Positions 4,796 through 5,675 of a stretch of DNA of 5,675 bases are shown in pieces. This DNA comes from Candidatus Sulfopaludibacter sp. SbA3. GTDB lineage: Bacteria > Acidobacteriota > Vicinamibacteria > Vicinamibacterales > UBA2999. The first letter of the stretch is position 1, and each line of letters begins with the position of its first letter. Location: contig CAMBHC010000197.1 of the NCBI GenBank assembly GCA_945866285.1, positions 1 to 5,675 of the forward strand, read 5' to 3'. The notes beneath the pieces are model-generated. The model saw nothing but the letters and a program-made list of their open reading frames with translations, was not told the origin of the DNA and did no database searches. A program made the translations under genes and the position numbers.

Positions 4796-5675
4796 ATGTA
4801 CGAGGACTACTACGGATTCGTTCAACCGCCGTTCAGCCTGACGCCGGATCCGCGGTTTTTGTACCGCAGCGAATCCCACGACGTCGCCTTGCAACAGGTG
4901 TGGCAAGCGATTCGTCGCAAAGAGGGCTTCATCGTCCTGACCGGCGACATCGGCACGGGCAAAACCACGCTGTGCCGCACGCTGCTCGAACAATTTGACC
5001 AGACCACCTTCACGGCGCTGATTCTCAACCCATTCCTGTCGGTTGAAGAGCTGCTCCGCGAGGTGTTGCTCAGTTTCGGCGTGGTCTCGAAGGACGCGCT
5101 CAAGTCGGGCCGCCTCGCGACCGCGAGCAAGCACGAACTGATTCGCACCCTCCACGACTTCCTGCTCTCGCTGGTGCCGCTGCACGGCAGCGCCGTGCTG
5201 ATCATCGACGAGGCGCAGCACCTGTCGGCTGACGTGCTCGAGGAAATCCGCATTCTCTCGAACCTCGAGACCAACGACCAGAAGCTGCTGCAGGTCGTGA
5301 TCGTCGGGCAGCTCAACCTGCTGGAACTGCTGCACAAGGCCGAACTGCGGCAGTTGGATCAGCGCATTTCGATCCGCTGCTCTTTGAAGGCGCTGACCCG
5401 AGAGGAAGTGGAAGCCTACGTCACCCACCGGCTGTGGGTGGCGCGCGGCTCCACGTCGGTGTCGTTCACGCCAAAGGCGTTCGACCTGGTCCACGCGCTC
5501 TCCGGCGGCGTGCCGCGCGTGATCAACCTGCTCTGCGACCGCGCCCTGATGGTCGCGTGCGAAGCCCAGAGCAGCCGCATCACCGAGGAACAAGTGGTGG
5601 CGGCCGCGGCGCAGATTGGCCTTGAGGTTCCCAAGGGCAAGGTCCGGGGCGAGCGCGCGGCAGCGGCCCCCCGAT
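4796..5675 (+). CDS. ExeA/GspA-like AAA+ ATPase (N-terminal 293 aa, runs off right edge)
   Basis: The frame starts MYEDYYGFVQPPFSLTPDPR, the typical opening of the ExeA/GspA and XrtA-associated ATPase family, and stays open to the right edge. Walker A is GDIGTGKTT (50-58, with K56) and Walker B is AVLIIDEAQHL (133-143, with D138 and E139). IVGQ at 169-172 is in the sensor 1 region, LRQLDQRI(S)IR (184-194) carries candidate arginine fingers R190 and R194, and GGVPRVINLLCDRAL (237-251) is the C-terminal helical (sensor 2) region. The ATPase core ends near 275; an Ala-, Arg- and Lys-rich stretch follows, perhaps a linker to another domain. In the best-known member, ExeA of Aeromonas, a C-terminal membrane and peptidoglycan-binding part helps place the secretin of type II secretion. 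Here that part is out of view, so an exopolysaccharide/exosortase or pilus role is equally possible. The gene is divergent from the cyclophilin gene and probably has its own promoter. Confidence 0.88.
   Translation, partial: MYEDYYGFVQPPFSLTPDPRFLYRSESHDVALQQVWQAIRRKEGFIVLTGDIGTGKTTLCRTLLEQFDQTTFTALILNPFLSVEELLREVLLSFGVVSKDALKSGRLATASKHELIRTLHDFLLSLVPLHGSAVLIIDEAQHLSADVLEEIRILSNLETNDQKLLQVVIVGQLNLLELLHKAELRQLDQRISIRCSLKALTREEVEAYVTHRLWVARGSTSVSFTPKAFDLVHALSGGVPRVINLLCDRALMVACEAQSSRITEEQVVAAAAQIGLEVPKGKVRGERAAAAPR

Noticed and set aside
4730..5593. Long minus-strand open frame opposite the ATPase
   Set aside because: It is the complement of a gene with intact Walker A and B motifs; its product is rich in Gln, His and Arg with no recognisable domain.

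Overview
This is a high-GC bacterial window carrying five protein-coding genes and no RNA genes, IS elements or CRISPR. GC content, a PqqL-type M16 protease, a secreted double-cyclophilin protein and an ExeA/GspA-like ATPase fit a soil or sediment bacterium of the Acidobacteriota (Vicinamibacteria-like) type. That placement is an impression from gene content, not a search result. Most of the window is ordinary housekeeping and envelope biology. I did not find a clearly new multi-gene system. The unusual material is in the intergenic DNA.

Layout: (1) 1-1830, minus strand, the first 610 codons of a secreted M16 zinc protease that runs off the left edge. (2) 1831-1893, a short divergent promoter region holding a degenerate 9-bp-period GGCACC array. 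(3) 1894-2325, plus strand, dUTPase (dut). (4) 2326-2397, a gap almost filled by seven copies of GGTGCCA. (5) 2398-3474, plus strand, DNA polymerase IV (dinB). (6) 3446-4549, minus strand, a periplasmic protein with two cyclophilin domains, whose 3' end overlaps dinB tail-to-tail by 29 bp. (7) 4550-4795, a divergent intergenic region with promoters on both sides and a hairpin-forming element that looks like an interspersed repeat. (8) 4796 to the right edge, plus strand, the first 293 codons of an ExeA/GspA-like AAA+ ATPase.

Functionally, dut and dinB form a small genome-maintenance pair, one removing dUTP and the other bypassing lesions, and are probably co-transcribed. The M16 protease and the cyclophilin protein are exported and act on envelope proteins. 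The ATPase probably serves an envelope-spanning secretion, pilus or polysaccharide system whose other genes would lie to the right.

The two observations most worth following are: (a) GGTGCC-type short-period arrays lying just 5' of two different genes, M16 and dinB, each in the same orientation relative to its gene; and (b) -10-like hexamers ending exactly 6 nt before the ATG of both dut and the cyclophilin gene, with no Shine-Dalgarno sequence, suggesting leaderless transcripts.
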